DNA from: Macrophomina tecta
Lineage: Eukaryota > Ascomycota > Dothideomycetes > Botryosphaeriales > Botryosphaeriaceae
Length of the DNA stretch: 64,000 bases
Direction: 5' to 3'
Assembly: GCA_024180945.1 (NCBI GenBank)
Contig: JAKSGN010000012.1
Coordinates: 62,001 to 126,000 of the forward strand
Position 1 is the stretch's first letter, and each line of letters begins with the position of its first letter. This document shows positions 63,032 through 64,000 of the stretch, piece by piece. The notes beneath the pieces were generated by a model. The model was not told where the DNA came from and ran no database searches. It worked only from the letters and a program-made list of their open reading frames with translations. A program made the position numbers and the translations under genes.

Positions 63032-64000
63032 TGTGTGACAGCATGTTGTATATATTGTAGAATGTACTCTTGTTTATTTTGGGCTCAAGTCGGAACAGGA
63101 TAGCATGAGCCTATTGACCCAGTAGCTGTTCGGCTTCGTGCGGATTCGTACGCTTCTGCAATACGCACGTCACCGTGGCTACTTTAAGCTGTCATCAGCA
63201 CCGCCTACCCGGTTGCCTCGATTCTCTGAGCCTTTGTACGTATGGACCCTGCTCTTGATGAAGTACATTAAAGATCAACCTCGCATCCATCACCAAGCAG
63301 CTCATCTGATCAGTGTTGGTTACGCTAGCAGCGTGCCACTGTCGCAGCATCACCAATCTCTTCGCTGCTACCAGGGTTTAGCTGATGAGAGAAGTAGTGG
63401 TAGTAGTCATCAATAGTGCGTAGTCATGAGAGTCTCAAAATGGGATTCAGATCCCTAAGATGTTGATAGATTTCTCGCCCTTCTCCCTCATTAATGAGTG
63501 GAGTTGGCTATAGATACCTGACACTATAACTGTATAGAAATGCGAATAGCTTCATTTGAATGTAACAGCTTTAATGGCTTCAAAACACTAAGATTTGGTT
63601 GAATTATCGCGACTGTACGGCTGCGAATAGCTTCAGCTGAGTTTGGTGTTCGGACCCCTGCAAAGCCCATTTGGCACTAGGATATCTCCAACAAACGAGC
63701 TGACATCCGGCCTACGAGCACATACAGAATGAATGCAAGGATGGTAGATCATGCAGGCATAGCAATCCTACCCGGAGGCAATTTGGCCCTCATTCTATCA
63801 AACTGCGAGGGTTGTGAGTCAGGCGAGGGCCGATCAGTTCATAATAAGCGCTAGGAGAAATGGCACATCATCCTATTGACAGAACCTTAAGAGCTCCGGG
63901 AGAATATAAGGCTAAGCCGCGGCGGCATTGCGAGCGGCCAAGCCCGGAAGACCTGCACGATGCGCCAACTCGGGCCATTCGGGAGATATACCATTAGGGC
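63032..64000. other. Right-end non-coding region
   Basis: A single short plus-strand ORF (63138-63416) without motifs. 'tgcgaatagcttca' occurs twice (near 63541 and 63623). No gene supported. Confidence 0.4.

Overview
The window reads as nuclear DNA of a filamentous ascomycete (Pezizomycotina). Reconstructed genes carry short GT..AG introns of about 47-120 bp. The gene families are typical of such fungi: an AA11 lytic polysaccharide monooxygenase, a CFEM/Pth11-type receptor, a fungal rhodopsin-domain protein, a CALB-like lipase, a GH18 chitinase and a ferric-chelate reductase. Transposon relics include Tad-like LINEs and a pogo/Fot1 element whose six stop codons match a RIP-type C-to-T pattern. 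No species can be named from the sequence alone.

Layout. 0-3.5 kb: a Mutator-like transposase gene running off the left edge, an AT-rich spacer and a decayed LINE. 4-9.2 kb: BAH-like gene A, an LPMO-like secreted protein, a coiled-coil protein and an unknown protein. 9.4-10.9 kb: a solo LTR and a relic LTR. 11.5-19.3 kb: ferric reductase, AA11 LPMO and a secreted protein of unknown role. 20.4-24.1 kb: a dead LINE reverse transcriptase, a pogo element with matching TIRs and TA target duplication, and a solo Copia LTR. 24.3-27 kb: an unknown gene and BAH-like gene B. 27-32.7 kb: largely gene-free, with a solo LTR. 32.7-35.4 kb: rhodopsin-domain gene and a small unknown gene. 35.6-41.1 kb: an intact Copia element with identical LTRs. 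41.8-46 kb: a solo LTR, a GH18 chitinase with an altered catalytic motif, a LINE relic and an LTR relative. 46.9-53.5 kb: a nuclear-type unknown protein, a seven-exon Pth11-like CFEM receptor and a CALB-like lipase. 55.5-60.9 kb: an LTR relative, a long stretch without recognised genes, a clean solo LTR and a perfect hairpin. 62.4-63.0 kb: BAH-like gene C.

The host genes fall into two sets. One acts at the cell surface or outside the cell (two LPMO-type proteins, chitinase, lipase, ferric reductase, two 7TM proteins), which fits nutrient acquisition, wall remodelling or host contact. The other is a small diverged family of BAH-like, probably chromatin-associated proteins in three places. No operon-like or biosynthetic cluster logic is visible.

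The most unusual signal is in the LTRs. Four related LTR copies (41.8, 45.6, 55.6 and 60 kb) share a TATA-like box and downstream sequence. Just upstream of the TATA box each carries a different short motif repeated 4-8 times in both orientations. An unrelated solo LTR at 9.4 kb has its own three-unit array in the same position. This looks like copy-specific exchange or amplification of promoter motifs.
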